DNA from: Candidimonas humi
GTDB lineage: Bacteria > Pseudomonadota > Gammaproteobacteria > Burkholderiales > Burkholderiaceae_B
Reading direction: 5' to 3'
DNA length: 64,000 bases
Assembly (NCBI RefSeq): GCF_019166065.1
Contig: NZ_JAHTBN010000009.1
Coordinates: forward strand, 1-64,000
The position numbers and the translations under genes were made by a program. The notes beneath the pieces were generated by a model. The model was not told the DNA's origin. It saw only the letters and a list, made by a program, of their open reading frames with translations, and ran no database searches. This document shows positions 23,976 to 33,984 of this stretch, piece by piece (position 1 is the first letter of the stretch; every line of letters starts with the position of its first letter).

Positions 23976-24965
23976 TTATTTCATTTCGATATGACCCTTG
24001 GCCACGACATCGTGCGCCCAGTCGTATTGCTCTTTGATTTCCTTGCCGAATTCGGCCGGCGTATTGCCCGAGGGCTCGGCGCCCTGCTTTTGCAAGGCCT
24101 CGATGATCTTGGGATCTTTCAGCGCTTGCACGGCAGCTTCATGCAGCTTGTTGATGATTTCCGGCGAAGTGCCCTTGACCGCCAGCAGGCCGTACCAGGC
24201 GGGCTGGTTCAACTGGGGATAGCCTTCTTCGGCCAGCGTGGGGACGTTCTTGAGCTCGCTCAGGCGTTTCGGCCATGCGATGGCCATGGCGCGCAGGCGC
24301 CCGGCCTGGATCTGGGGCATGGACGACGGCATGTTGTCGAACATGATCTCGATCTGGCCGCCGACGGCGTCGGTCACGGCCGGACCCGAACCCTTGTAGG
24401 GCACGTGCACGATCTGCGTGCCGGTGGCCAGCTTGAAGGCCTCGCCGAACAAGTGCAGCACGCCGCAAGTGCCCGAGCTGCCGAACGAATACTTGCCCGG
24501 GTTCTTCTTGAGCACCTCGACGAATTCCTTGAAGTTCTTGGCCGGGAACTTGGGATTGACCTCGATGACGTTGGGAACGTTGGCAAAGTTGGTGACCGGC
24601 ATGAAGTCGGTCAGCGGCTTGTAGCTGAGATCTTTGGGACGGCAAGCCGGGTTCACGGCCAGGGTCGAGACCGTGGCGATCGACAAGGTGTAGCCATCGG
24701 GCTTGGCGTGCGCAGCCTCGGCCGCGCCGATGGCGCCGCCCGCACCGCCCTTGTTCTCGATGACCATGGGCTGGCCCAGGATCTGGCTCATGCGCTGCGT
24801 GACGATACGCGCAACGATGTCGGTGGAGCCGCCCGGGGCAAAGGGCACGATGACCCGAATGGAATGATCGGGGTAGCCGGCGGCCTGCGTGGGCAGGGCC
24901 AGCACGGAAAGGGACCCGGCGATCAGGGTCAACGCACCAAGCTTCTTCAGGGATTTGGCAGCCAT
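23976..24965 (-). CDS. Tripartite tricarboxylate transporter receptor (Bug/TctC family)
   Basis: A 329-residue periplasmic receptor; ATG 24965 with AGAGGAG about 11 bp upstream. Signal peptide about 1-29 (ending PTQA-AGYPDH). Bug motifs: IRVIVPFAPGGSTDIVARIV, PDGYTLSIATV, FGSSGTCGVLH, VHVPYKGSGPAVTDAVGG. No transporter membrane genes adjoin; the nearest gene is a divergent AEC carrier. Ligand unknown. The 294 bp between its stop and tRNA-Arg hold no gene I can support. Confidence 0.9.
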   Translation of the reverse strand: MAAKSLKKLGALTLIAGSLSVLALPTQAAGYPDHSIRVIVPFAPGGSTDIVARIVTQRMSQILGQPMVIENKGGAGGAIGAAEAAHAKPDGYTLSIATVSTLAVNPACRPKDLSYKPLTDFMPVTNFANVPNVIEVNPKFPAKNFKEFVEVLKKNPGKYSFGSSGTCGVLHLFGEAFKLATGTQIVHVPYKGSGPAVTDAVGGQIEIMFDNMPSSMPQIQAGRLRAMAIAWPKRLSELKNVPTLAEEGYPQLNQPAWYGLLAVKGTSPEIINKLHEAAVQALKDPKIIEALQKQGAEPSGNTPAEFGKEIKEQYDWAHDVVAKGHIEMK

Positions 24966-25123
24966 CAGTTCTTCTCCTCTAGGCATATATAATCACCGGA
25001 CGCTCGCGCGCCTCGAACGCAGCGCCCGCGGCCACAAAGGCGCGAGAATAACCATTATTTCCTTCTGCGGCTACGCAGCAATTACCCTAAGACCGTCTGC
25101 ATCGCTTGCGGACGCACGGTTTC

Positions 25124-26020
25124 ATGTCCGTCATTCCGCTTGTATTGCCCGATTTTCTGCTGATAGGCCTGGGCTGGCTGCTGTTCCACAAACTCAAATT
25201 TTCCGCGGAATTCTTTCACGGCGCCGAACAACTGGTGTATTTCGTGCTGTTCCCCGCCTTGCTGTTCCATTCGATCACCCAGACTCCCTTGAGCCTGGGC
25301 AGCGCCTCCACGCTGGCCGAGGCTTCGCTGGCGGTCATGGCATTCGGCATCGCCATGGCCTGGCTGGCCGTGCCGGTGCTGCGCCCCGACCCGGCTTCGC
25401 ACGCTTCGGTGGCACAGTGCGCATTCCGCTTCAATACTTATATAGGACTGTCGCTGGCGGGCTCGGTCGCCGGAGCGGCGGGCCAGACGACCATGGCAGT
25501 GCTGGCGGGGATAGCGGTGCCCATCAGCAATATGGCGGCGGTGCACGCGCTGGCGCGCACCAATGGCGGCAAGGCGCTGCGCGAAATCCTGCGCAATCCG
25601 TTCATCATCGCCACCGTCCTGGGCCTGCTGGTCAATCTGCTGGGCATCCCCGTGCCCAAGCCCCTGGCGGTAACGCTGGGCAGGCTCGGCGCCTGCGCCA
25701 TTGCGATCGGCCTGATGTGCGTCGGCGCCACGCTGTCGCTGTCCGGCGGCCGGGGCCAGTTGAAGCTGGCGAGCTGGATGATCGCCGTGCGCCTGCTCGT
25801 CACCCCCATCGCGGCGATTTTCATAGGCTGGGCCCTGCATCTGACGCTGGTCGAGCGGCAGGCACTGTTGCTATTTGGCTCCTTGCCCACGGCCTCCTCG
25901 GCCCATGTCCTGGCGGCCCGCATGGGCGGCAACGGCCGCCTCGTGGCCCTGATCATGTCCCTGGGCACCTTGCTGTCGGCGATCACGATCCCGTTCTGGA
26001 TCATGATCGGGCCACATTGA
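25124..26020 (+). CDS. AEC-family transporter (auxin efflux carrier/malonate-type permease)
   Basis: A 298-residue membrane protein with about ten hydrophobic segments in two halves (VLPDFLLIGLGWLLF at the N-terminus; LIMSLGTLLSAITIPFWIMIG at the C-terminus) and the conserved N..P crossing in LLVNLLGIPVPKPL. AEC proteins export or exchange small organic acids; MdcF and MleP are examples. ATG 25124 is favoured over an upstream TTG at 25106 in the same frame. Divergent from the Bug gene at 24965, which may share its control region. Confidence 0.85.
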   Translation: MSVIPLVLPDFLLIGLGWLLFHKLKFSAEFFHGAEQLVYFVLFPALLFHSITQTPLSLGSASTLAEASLAVMAFGIAMAWLAVPVLRPDPASHASVAQCAFRFNTYIGLSLAGSVAGAAGQTTMAVLAGIAVPISNMAAVHALARTNGGKALREILRNPFIIATVLGLLVNLLGIPVPKPLAVTLGRLGACAIAIGLMCVGATLSLSGGRGQLKLASWMIAVRLLVTPIAAIFIGWALHLTLVERQALLLFGSLPTASSAHVLAARMGGNGRLVALIMSLGTLLSAITIPFWIMIGPH

Positions 26021-26038
26021 CGAAACCAGGCGAACATC

Positions 26039-26554
26039 ATGGCAGATGATCACGAACTGAAGTCGATTTCCCTAAAATTGAACGATGAAAGCGACACGAT
26101 CGCGCTGGCATCCCAGCTCGCCCCGATGCTCTGCGGCACCGATCCGCGCCTGGAATCCGCCGCGCCCGGGGGGCGCATACACCTGCGCGGCGATCTCGGC
26201 ACCGGCAAGACCAGCTTCGCGCGCGCCTTCCTGAGGGCGGCAGGAATACAGGGAAGAATCAAGAGTCCGAGCTACGCGCTACTTGAAAGCTATAAACTTT
26301 CTAACTTATACTTCTATCACCTTGATTTCTATAGATTTAGAGATCCACGTGAATGGCTAGATGCCGGATTCAGAGAGATTTTGCAGAAAGAAGCTGTGGT
26401 TTTGATCGAATGGCCAGAGCAAGCAGGTAACTCCTTACCTCCCCCCGACCTCGAAATCAGCCTCGAGTACGCAGACATCGGCCGCAACGCCCGCTTAGCC
26501 GCGCACAGCACCAGAGGACTATCATGGCTGATAACACTTGCCCCCTCCCTGTAG
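26039..26554 (+). CDS. tsaE: tRNA threonylcarbamoyladenosine biosynthesis ATPase TsaE
   Basis: A 171-residue P-loop protein of the TsaB-TsaD-TsaE complex that installs t6A37 on ANN-decoding tRNAs. Walker A GDLGTGKT is at 51-58; the family blocks SPSYALLESYKL, YHLDFYRFRDPREW and AVVLIEWPEQAG follow. The codons for the central part are sharply AT-rich: 26281-26340 has 16 G/C in 60 bases, in a region otherwise near 65-70%. This suggests gene conversion or transfer. The 3' end overlaps amiC by 31 bp. Confidence 0.92.
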   Translation: MADDHELKSISLKLNDESDTIALASQLAPMLCGTDPRLESAAPGGRIHLRGDLGTGKTSFARAFLRAAGIQGRIKSPSYALLESYKLSNLYFYHLDFYRFRDPREWLDAGFREILQKEAVVLIEWPEQAGNSLPPPDLEISLEYADIGRNARLAAHSTRGLSWLITLAPSL

Positions 26555-27882
26555 GAATCTCTCGCCAGGGACAATCCCGGCGCCGCCTCGTGGCCACCGC
26601 CGCCACACTGCTCGTCCTGCCCGTCATCCCGCGCCTGGCCATGGCCGGCACCATCCTGGCGGTGCGCACCTGGCCCGCCGACGAATACACCCGGGTCACG
26701 CTGGAAATGGACACCGAGCTCAAGGCCGAGCACTTCACGCTGGAACACCCCAACCGGCTGGTGGTCGACATCGACGGGCTGACCATGAACAGCGCCATCA
26801 ACGACCTGGTGTCCAAGGTGCGCCCCAATGACCCCTACATCGCATCGGTGCGCGTGGCGCAAAACCGGCCGGACGTGATCCGCCTGGTGTTCGACCTGAA
26901 ACAGGCCGTCGCGCCGCAGGTCTTCACCTTGAAGCCGGTGGGCGGCTACAAGTACCGGCTGGTGCTGGACTTGTATCCGAAGGTGGCCCAGGACCCGCTG
27001 ATGGCCATCATGGACAACGGCAGCGGCAGCGACAAAGATCCGCTGGCCGAGGTGCTGGAAAACCTGGCGCGCAACTCGCCCGACCAGGCCCCCATACCCT
27101 CGGTGCAAGGCCAGGAACTGCCGCGCAGCGCACGCACGCAACCCGCGCAGCCGCAGCCTCCGCGCACCGCCAGCGCCGACCGGCCGCTGCTGATCGCGCT
27201 GGACCCCGGACATGGCGGCGAAGATCCGGGTGCAACGGGCCGCGCCGGCACGCACGAAAAAGACATTGTGCTGCTCATCGCGCGGCGCCTGAAGAAGCTC
27301 ATCGACGCGCAACCCAATATGCGCGCCTACTTGACGCGCGACAACGATTTCTTCGTGCCGCTGCATGTGCGCGTGCAGAAGTCGCGCCGGGTCAAGGCGG
27401 ACCTGTTCGTGTCCATACACGCCGACGCCTGGATCAAGCCCAGCGCCCGGGGCTCATCGGTGTTCGCCCTGTCCGAGCACGGCGCCACCAGCGCCGCTGC
27501 GCGCTGGATGGCCAAGCGCGAAAACGACGCCGACCTGATCGGCGGGGTGGATCTCGGTTCGCACAACAAGCAGGTCGCGCAAGTGCTGCTGGACCTGTCC
27601 ACCAGCGCCCAGATCCACGACGCCATGAAGCTGGGCGCCAATGTGCTGGACCAGATCGGCAAGTTCAACCGCCTGCACAGCAGCCGCGTCGAACGCGCCG
27701 GCTTCGCGGTGCTCAAGGCGCCGGACATCCCGTCCATCCTGGTCGAGACGGCCTTCATCAGCAATCCGGAAGAAGAACGGCGGCTGCGCAGCCCCGCCTA
27801 CCAGGACAAGGTGGCTCACGCCATCCTGGGCGGCATCAACGGCTACTTCGCCTCGAATCCGCCGCTGAACCGTCGCGCCTGA
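26524..27882 (+). CDS. amiC: N-acetylmuramoyl-L-alanine amidase AmiC
   Basis: A 452-residue periplasmic septal amidase that splits daughter-cell peptidoglycan under NlpD control. Tat-type signal (RRR at 19-21 then a hydrophobic run to AMAG at about 41), AMIN domain about 44-150, a Pro/Gln-rich linker about 170-220, and the zinc Amidase_3 domain about 222-450. The zinc and catalytic residues are visible: His230 (DPGHGGEDPG), Glu245 (THEKD), His299 (SIHADAW) and Glu408 (VETAFISN). It starts inside the end of tsaE, the common tsaE-amiC pairing. Confidence 0.94.
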   Translation: MADNTCPLPVGISRQGQSRRRLVATAATLLVLPVIPRLAMAGTILAVRTWPADEYTRVTLEMDTELKAEHFTLEHPNRLVVDIDGLTMNSAINDLVSKVRPNDPYIASVRVAQNRPDVIRLVFDLKQAVAPQVFTLKPVGGYKYRLVLDLYPKVAQDPLMAIMDNGSGSDKDPLAEVLENLARNSPDQAPIPSVQGQELPRSARTQPAQPQPPRTASADRPLLIALDPGHGGEDPGATGRAGTHEKDIVLLIARRLKKLIDAQPNMRAYLTRDNDFFVPLHVRVQKSRRVKADLFVSIHADAWIKPSARGSSVFALSEHGATSAAARWMAKRENDADLIGGVDLGSHNKQVAQVLLDLSTSAQIHDAMKLGANVLDQIGKFNRLHSSRVERAGFAVLKAPDIPSILVETAFISNPEEERRLRSPAYQDKVAHAILGGINGYFASNPPLNRRA

Positions 27883-28054
27883 CCGGGGCTCGGTCGAGGC
27901 CACCCGGCCTCGCCGCGGCGGCGCCCACCGGCGTCATCGGGCTCCGGCACAATGAACCCACAGGCGGGCGGCCTCCGCCCCCTGTTCACTTGCCGCGAAC
28001 GAAACGCCCCCCCGGGGGCATAGACTCGCCATACAAAGGAAGAGGCCCGCAGGC

Positions 28055-28696
28055 CTAGGCGCGCGCTTTCTTGCGCCTGAAAAGCTTCCAGAGGCCGCCC
28101 AGCGCCACCGGCACGACGGCCGCGCATACGCCTATCAGCACAATGGTGTTGAGGTGTTCTTTGATGATGGGCACGTTGCCGAAGAAGTGCCCGAGCAGGA
28201 TCAGCCCCCCCACCCACAGCACCGCCCCCGTGATGTTGAACAGCTGGAAGCGCAGGAAATTCATGCTGCCCACGCCGGCCACGAACGGCGCGAAGGTGCG
28301 CACCAGCGGCAGGAAGCGGGAGAGCACGATAGTCTTGCCGCCATGCCGCTCGTAGAATTCGTGCGTCTTTATCAGGGCGTGGTGGTCCAGGAAGCGAAAA
28401 TTGCTGGAAAAAACGCGCGGGCCTATGTAGCGGCCGACGGCATAGTTGACGGTATTGCCCGTCACTGCAGCCACGATCAGCAAGCCCGTCAGCAGGCCGG
28501 TGTCCATGAGCCCCGAAGCGCCGAACGCGCCGGCGATGAACAGCAGGGAATCGCCCGGCAGGAAAGGCAGCACCACCAGGCCGGTCTCGCTGAAAATGAT
28601 CAGGAACAGCACCAGGTAGATCCATGCCCCGTACTGCGAGACCCAGGCCCCGAGGAACTGGTCTATGTGCAGGATCATGCTGAGGATATCGGGCAT
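28055..28696 (-). CDS. DedA-family inner-membrane protein
   Basis: A 213-residue polytopic membrane protein. The DedA/SNARE-associated motifs are FxETGLVVLPFLPGDSLLF (about 35-55) and the GGKTIVLSRFLPLVRTFAPFVAGVGSM segment with the conserved R-x3-P-x-R-type pattern. Family members act as undecaprenyl-phosphate or phospholipid flippases and support membrane homeostasis. ATG 28696. It is monocistronic, convergent with amiC and divergent from mutL. Confidence 0.92.
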   Translation of the reverse strand: MPDILSMILHIDQFLGAWVSQYGAWIYLVLFLIIFSETGLVVLPFLPGDSLLFIAGAFGASGLMDTGLLTGLLIVAAVTGNTVNYAVGRYIGPRVFSSNFRFLDHHALIKTHEFYERHGGKTIVLSRFLPLVRTFAPFVAGVGSMNFLRFQLFNITGAVLWVGGLILLGHFFGNVPIIKEHLNTIVLIGVCAAVVPVALGGLWKLFRRKKARA

Positions 28697-28912
28697 GGAG
28701 AGCTACCGGCGGCGGAAAATATAGCAATATAGCGTACTCTGGCTCCTCGAGCGGGCCAAGCGCGGCGACCGAGGCTAAAATCGAAAGAGGCGATTGCGGC
28801 GGCTGCAGGCGCCCCTGCCCATCCGCAATCGTGGGCCGAGGCCGCAGCAAGGGCCCAGGCCTCTACGTCGCCGCCCGCCACGCCTGCGCGCCCAGTTTCC
28901 AGAGGAATTCCC

Positions 28913-30901
28913 ATGCCCGATCGCCGCCCCATCGCCACCCTGCCCGATCTGCTGGTCAGCCAGATTGCCGCGGGCGAGGTGATAGAACGGCCCGCCTCGG
29001 TGCTGAAGGAAATCCTGGAAAATGCCGTCGACGCGGGCGCGCGCGCCATCGATGTGCGGCTCGAGGGCGGCGGCATACGCAGGGTGGCCGTCAGCGACGA
29101 CGGCGCCGGCATTCCGCCCGACGAGCTCGTGCTGGCCCTGACGCGCCACGCCACCAGCAAGATCGCCAGCCTGCAGGACCTGGAATCGGTGGCCTCCATG
29201 GGTTTTCGCGGCGAGGCGCTGGCTTCGATCGCATCGGTCGCGCAATTGACGATCACCTCGCGCACGGCGCAGGCCGAGCACGCCTGGCAGATCGGGCGCG
29301 GCGCACAGGCACCCGAACCCGCCTCGGGGCCGCTGGGCACCACGGTGGACGTGCGCCTGCTGTTCGACGCCGTGCCGGCGCGGCGCAAGTTCCTGCGCAC
29401 CGAAGCGACCGAGTACGGCCACTGCGTGGAAATTCTCGGGCGCATTGCGCTGGCGCATCCCCACATCGCGATGCGCCTGTTCCACAACGACAAGCCGCAG
29501 CGCCAATGGCGCGCCGCGGGCATGCAGCAGCGCATACGCGATGTGCTCGGCGACGAATTCTGCGCGCAGGGGCTGGACGTGCGGGCCGAGCATGGCCTGA
29601 TCGCGCTGCGCGGCCTCATCACCCGGCCCACCTATGCCCGCGCGCGCGCCGACCAGCAATATCTGTACGTCAACGGCCGCTATGTGAAAGACCGCACTGT
29701 CTCGCACGCGGTGCGCCAGGCCTACAGCGACGTGCTGCACGGCGACCGGCAGCCGGCCTACGTGCTGTTCCTGGACATCGACCCGGCCATGGTGGACGTC
29801 AACGTGCACCCCGCCAAGCACGAGGTGCGTTTTCGCGACAGCGGGGCCGTGCACGGCTTCGTGGCGCGGGCGCTGGGCGACGCGCTGGCGCTGACAGGCG
29901 GCGAAACGCAAGCGCCGGGCGCCGCACAGCCGGTTTCGCCGCAAGTTCTTCCCCATGGCGCGGCGGCTTCCGGCGGCGCCGCGCAAGACTCCGCGCATCT
30001 GCCCAGTCCGTCATGGCAGGGCGCCGGCGGCGCTGTCTCGCACCCGGCCTCCGGATACCCGCCTGCATCGGCAGCCCCCGAAGCAGGACGCACAGGGCCG
30101 GCCGACCCCGCGTCTCCTTATTCCGCACGCCCCTATGCCGCGCCCCCGTCCCGCGGGCAGGCCTACCCGGGGCCAGCCATGCGCCAGGCCGCGCTGAGCC
30201 TGCGCGATTCCGCGCCGGACGGGGCGGCCGGCTGGCAGACGCTGTATCGCCCCTTGCCCGAGCCGGCCGTTCCCGCGAGCGGAGCCGCGGCCGATACGGA
30301 TGCAGCCGGCGCGGATGAATTCCCGCTAGGGATGGCGCTGGGCCAACTGCACGGCATCTATATATTGGCCCAGAACCGGCAGGGGCTGGTGCTAGTGGAC
30401 ATGCACGCGGCCCACGAGCGCGTCGTCTATGAAAAGCTCAAGCTGGCGATGGACGCGAGCAGCCTGCCGCGCCAGGAATTGCTGGTGCCGGTGGTGTTCA
30501 GCGCCACGGAAAAAGAAATCGGCCTGGCGGAAGAACACGAAGCCATGCTGGACGAGCTCGGCCTGACCATCCGCCCCGCCGGCCCGGCCGCGCTGGCGGT
30601 GCGCACCGTGCCCGCCCTGCTCGCCCAGGGCGACATCGAATCCCTTGCCCGCGAGGTGCTGCGCGATCTCGGCAATGTGGGCAGCTCGCCGCGCCTGACC
30701 GAGCAGCGCAACGAACTGCTGTCGACCATGGCCTGCCATGGCTCGGTGCGCGCCAACCGACGCCTGACCCTGGAAGAAATGAACGCGCTGCTGCGCCGCA
30801 TGGAACAGACGGAACGCGCCGACCAATGCAACCATGGACGCCCGACCTGGATCCAGTGGCCGCTGGCGGAACTGGACCGGCTGTTCATGCGCGGCCAATG
30901 A
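28913..30901 (+). CDS. mutL: DNA mismatch repair protein MutL
   Basis: A 662-residue MutL. The GHKL ATPase domain is at the N-terminus ([27 protein letters not shown], then DDGAGIPP and TSKI...GFRGEAL), followed by a long Ala/Pro/Gly-rich linker about 335-470 and the C-terminal dimerisation domain. That domain contains [12 protein letters not shown], which fits the metal-binding DQHA-X2-E-X4-E endonuclease motif with Met for Gln. It may therefore nick DNA itself, unlike E. coli MutL. The stop overlaps the miaA start (ATGA). Confidence 0.95.
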   Translation: MPDRRPIATLPDLLVSQIAAGEVIERPASVLKEILENAVDAGARAIDVRLEGGGIRRVAVSDDGAGIPPDELVLALTRHATSKIASLQDLESVASMGFRGEALASIASVAQLTITSRTAQAEHAWQIGRGAQAPEPASGPLGTTVDVRLLFDAVPARRKFLRTEATEYGHCVEILGRIALAHPHIAMRLFHNDKPQRQWRAAGMQQRIRDVLGDEFCAQGLDVRAEHGLIALRGLITRPTYARARADQQYLYVNGRYVKDRTVSHAVRQAYSDVLHGDRQPAYVLFLDIDPAMVDVNVHPAKHEVRFRDSGAVHGFVARALGDALALTGGETQAPGAAQPVSPQVLPHGAAASGGAAQDSAHLPSPSWQGAGGAVSHPASGYPPASAAPEAGRTGPADPASPYSARPYAAPPSRGQAYPGPAMRQAALSLRDSAPDGAAGWQTLYRPLPEPAVPASGAAADTDAAGADEFPLGMALGQLHGIYILAQNRQGLVLVDMHAAHERVVYEKLKLAMDASSLPRQELLVPVVFSATEKEIGLAEEHEAMLDELGLTIRPAGPAALAVRTVPALLAQGDIESLAREVLRDLGNVGSSPRLTEQRNELLSTMACHGSVRANRRLTLEEMNALLRRMEQTERADQCNHGRPTWIQWPLAELDRLFMRGQ

Positions 30902-31854
30902 AGACGCCGATAGTCTGCCTTGCCGGCCCCACCGCCGCCGGCAAGAGCGCCGCCACGCTGGCCGTGGCGCAGCGCTGGCCGATCGAAATCGTGAACGTGG
31001 ATTCGGCCGTCATCTACCGCGGCATGGACATCGGCACGGCCAAGCCCACCCCCGCCGAACGGCGGCAAGTGCCGCAACATCTGCTCGACATCCGCGACCC
31101 CGCCGCAAGCTATTCCGCGGCCGAGTTTCGCGACGATGCGCTACGCCTGATCGCGGAAATCCACGCCCGCGGCCGCATCCCCCTGCTGTGCGGCGGCACC
31201 ATGCTGTACTACAAGGCGCTGAGGGACGGCCTGAGCGACCTGCCGCAGGCCGACCCCGCCGTGCGCGCGGCCATCGACGCCGAGGCCCGGCAGCACGGCT
31301 GGCCCGAGCTGCACCGGCGCCTGGCGGCCTTCGATCCGGACACGGCGCAACGCCTGGCCCCCAACGACAGCCAGCGCCTGCAGCGCGCCATCGAGATCTA
31401 CCGCATCACCGGCCGCCCCATGTCGGCCCTGCTCGCGGAAGATGCCGCCCGCGAACCCGACGGCCCCTATCAATACTTCACGATCAGCCTGGAACCCTCG
31501 GATCGCCTGGCTCTGCATGCCCGCATCGCCGCACGCTACCGGCAGATGCTCGACGCCGGCCTGGTCGAGGAAGTGCGCGCGCTATATCAACGCGGCGACC
31601 TGCACCCTGGGCTGCCCTCGATACGCTGCGTGGGCTACCGGCAGATCTGGGACTACCTGGACGGTGCAACGGACCTGGAGTCGGCGGTCCAACGCGCCAT
31701 CGCCGCCACGCGCCAACTGGCCAAGCGCCAGCTCACCTGGCTGCGCGCCCAGCCCGAACGGCACGTCATCGACTGTCTGGCACCCGACGCGCCGGACCGC
31801 GTAGCGGCGGCCATGGACAGGATACTGGGCGCGGTGCCACCCCTGCGCCCCTAA
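30898..31854 (+). CDS. miaA: tRNA dimethylallyltransferase MiaA
   Basis: A 318-residue enzyme that prenylates A37 of UNN-decoding tRNAs using dimethylallyl diphosphate. P-loop GPTAAGKS at 10-17, the [17 protein letters not shown] region that binds substrate, [10 protein letters not shown], and the C-terminal [11 protein letters not shown] and [13 protein letters not shown] signatures. Length is as usual for the family. It overlaps mutL by 4 bp, the widespread mutL-miaA operon. Confidence 0.96.
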   Translation: MKTPIVCLAGPTAAGKSAATLAVAQRWPIEIVNVDSAVIYRGMDIGTAKPTPAERRQVPQHLLDIRDPAASYSAAEFRDDALRLIAEIHARGRIPLLCGGTMLYYKALRDGLSDLPQADPAVRAAIDAEARQHGWPELHRRLAAFDPDTAQRLAPNDSQRLQRAIEIYRITGRPMSALLAEDAAREPDGPYQYFTISLEPSDRLALHARIAARYRQMLDAGLVEEVRALYQRGDLHPGLPSIRCVGYRQIWDYLDGATDLESAVQRAIAATRQLAKRQLTWLRAQPERHVIDCLAPDAPDRVAAAMDRILGAVPPLRP

Positions 31855-31910
31855 GGTGCGGGGACAGGGATGCGGCCGCAAATATCGACACGCTTGCGAA
31901 ATCTTCCGCA

Positions 31911-32831
31911 CTAGGACAGCGTGATCTTGTCCCAATCGGGATTGGGCGGCAGCAGTTCCTGCAGGAACTCGACGAACGCGCGGACCTTGGGCGAAAGGTT
32001 GCGGTTGGGCAGGTATATCACCGATACCTGCGGCCCGATGGCGGCATAGTCGGTCAGTATGCGGCGCAGCTTGCCGGACCGGATCGCCTCGGCTGCCGTG
32101 AAGTTGCTGATCATCGCGATTCCCAGGCCGGCGATGGCGGCTTCCAGCAAGGTCTCGGTGTTATTGACGTTCAGCCGGCCCGATACCGTCTTGCCGAATA
32201 TCTTCCCGTCTTTCTGGAACAGCCATTCGCGATACCGCCCCGAATGCAGGATCACGTAGGCCAGGCAGTGGTGATGGTCGAGGTCGTCGGGCGTGCGCGG
32301 CTCGCCGTGCCGGGCCAGGTATTCGGGCGAGGCGCAAGCGACAAAGCGCAGATTGCACAGCTTGCGCGCGATGAGGCGGGCATCGGCCGGCTCGCCGATA
32401 TGAACCGCCGCGTCGACGCCTTCGTAGGCCATGTCGATAGTCCGGTCGCTCAGCTCCACGTTCAGCACGAGGTTCGGATGCTTGTTCAGGAACGCCGGAA
32501 TGGCGGGAATGATCACGCGCCGGCCGAAGGCCACCGGCATGTGCAGCCGCAAGCGGCCGTATGCCGCGGAAGAAATCTTGCTGAGCATGTTCTCGGCATG
32601 CTCGATATCCATCAGGATTTGCTGGCAGTGCTCGAAAAAACTCTGGCCGTCGTCGGTCAGCCCGACCGAGCGCGTCGTGCGCTGCAATAGGCGCACGCCC
32701 AGCTCTTTTTCCAGGCGCGTGACCGATTTGCTGACCGCCGACCCGGTCAGGCCGAGGCGCTTGGCCGCCTTGGCAAAGCTGCGCGCCTCCGCCACGCGCA
32801 CGAACACGCGCAGCGAGTTCAGGTTTTCCAT
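31911..32831 (-). CDS. LysR-family transcriptional regulator
   Basis: A 306-residue regulator. HTH at about 5-62 (RSFAKAAKRLGLTGSAVSKSVTRLE, RTTRSVGLTDDGQ), effector domain about 88-300 (AFGRRVIIPAIPAFLNKHPNLVLNVELSDRTIDM). It is divergent from the lactonase-like gene at 33074, with a 242-bp region carrying two dyads, so it probably controls the 33074-37979 set. It is convergent with miaA. Confidence 0.9.
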   Translation of the reverse strand: MENLNSLRVFVRVAEARSFAKAAKRLGLTGSAVSKSVTRLEKELGVRLLQRTTRSVGLTDDGQSFFEHCQQILMDIEHAENMLSKISSAAYGRLRLHMPVAFGRRVIIPAIPAFLNKHPNLVLNVELSDRTIDMAYEGVDAAVHIGEPADARLIARKLCNLRFVACASPEYLARHGEPRTPDDLDHHHCLAYVILHSGRYREWLFQKDGKIFGKTVSGRLNVNNTETLLEAAIAGLGIAMISNFTAAEAIRSGKLRRILTDYAAIGPQVSVIYLPNRNLSPKVRAFVEFLQELLPPNPDWDKITLS

Positions 32832-32935
32832 GGGAACTGTCTCCGTCCGTCGCCCGCCCCGGAATGTGCCGCCGATACATGGCGATCGCCGGCATCGCTC
32901 TGCGTGCCATGCTTGACTAGTGACTTTGATTCACC

Positions 32936-32977
32936 AATATTCTGAATATTAGCTAATTGATCAGTGAAAGCACTGAT
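32936..32977. promoter_or_regulatory. Two dyads in the lysR/lactonase-like control region
   Basis: AATATT-CTG-AATATT (32936-32950) and ATCAGTG-AAAG-CACTGAT (32960-32977) are both perfect inverted repeats. They lie between the divergent starts at 32831 and 33074. One or both could be the LysR recognition and activation sites. Confidence 0.5.
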
Positions 32978-33073
32978 ATTAGACTTCCCACAAGCTATCT
33001 GACAAGAACTCGATCCTGCTCTATGCCTCCGCGCGCAAGAACAGGCTCTATCCAGCACGAGGACACGACAAGG

Positions 33074-33877
33074 ATGGACGAAGCGCTGCCCGAATACGAG
33101 GTCTACGCGATCCGCTACGCGACGCGCGAGAGCTCCCGCCGGAATTACTTCATAGGCGGCGATCCGCACGATGCCCCTATGTCCATGGACTATTACGTAT
33201 GGCTCATCCGCAACGAGGACAGGACTTTTGTCGTCGATACCGGATTCGGCCCCGAGGCGGCCAGCAAGCGCGGGCGCCAATTGCTGCGCACCCCCGCGCA
33301 AGGCCTGGCGCTGCTGGGCGTGGATGCAGCCGAAGTCAAGGACGTGATCGTCACCCATATGCATTACGACCACATCGGCACCTTCGACGCCTTCGGCGCC
33401 GCGCAGTTCCACCTGCAGGACGACGAGATGGCCTATGCCACCGGCCGCCACATGCGCCACCGCCAGTTCAACCACGGCTATGAGGTCGAGGAAGTCGTAG
33501 GCATGGTGCGCATGGTGTTCAAAGACCGGGTCAACTTTTACCGAGGCGACGCCCGGCTCGCGCCCGGAGTCAGTCTGCACAGGATAGGCGGCCATACCCA
33601 CGGCCTGCAATGCGTGCGCGTCCACACGCAGCGCGGCTGGGTCGTATTGGCTTCGGACGCCAGCCACTTCTACGAGCATTTCGAAGGCAAGCGCGTCTTC
33701 ACGACGGTGTTCAACGTAGGCGAGGCCATCGACGGCTATGAAAAGCTGCAGGCGCTGGCGCAATCGCCGCGGCACATCGTGCCGGGCCATGACCCCCTGG
33801 TCATGCAGCGCTACCCCCAGGCATCGGCAGCCCTGGAAGGCATCGCCGTACGGCTGGACCAGGCCCCCGCGCAGTAG
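33074..33877 (+). CDS. Metallo-beta-lactamase-fold hydrolase, lactonase-like
   Basis: A 267-residue dinuclear-metal hydrolase. Zinc motif HMHYDH at about residues 95-100, a further His in GGHTHGLQ, Asp in VLASDASHFYEH and His in HIVPGHDP. This set fits the AHL-lactonase/pyridoxolactonase branch. ATG 33074 (MDEALPEYEVYAI) is chosen because the conserved fold begins there; GAGG lies upstream. It is the first gene of a plus-strand set with two MmgE/PrpD proteins and a Bug receptor, so a lactone intermediate of an organic acid is more plausible than quorum quenching. Confidence 0.8.
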   Translation: MDEALPEYEVYAIRYATRESSRRNYFIGGDPHDAPMSMDYYVWLIRNEDRTFVVDTGFGPEAASKRGRQLLRTPAQGLALLGVDAAEVKDVIVTHMHYDHIGTFDAFGAAQFHLQDDEMAYATGRHMRHRQFNHGYEVEEVVGMVRMVFKDRVNFYRGDARLAPGVSLHRIGGHTHGLQCVRVHTQRGWVVLASDASHFYEHFEGKRVFTTVFNVGEAIDGYEKLQALAQSPRHIVPGHDPLVMQRYPQASAALEGIAVRLDQAPAQ

Positions 33878-33984
33878 GCGCCCGGTGCTGCCGCCTCCAT
33901 TGCGCGGGACGTAGCGCCAGCCGGCCAGCCGCCGCCGGAACTTCCGGCACGAACTCGAACAAGCACACACATGGGAAGTCATGC

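Noticed and set aside
33074-33877. Quorum-quenching AHL lactonase as a firm function
   Set aside because: The HxHxDH motif fits, but the operon is about organic acids, and the family is too broad for that call from sequence alone.
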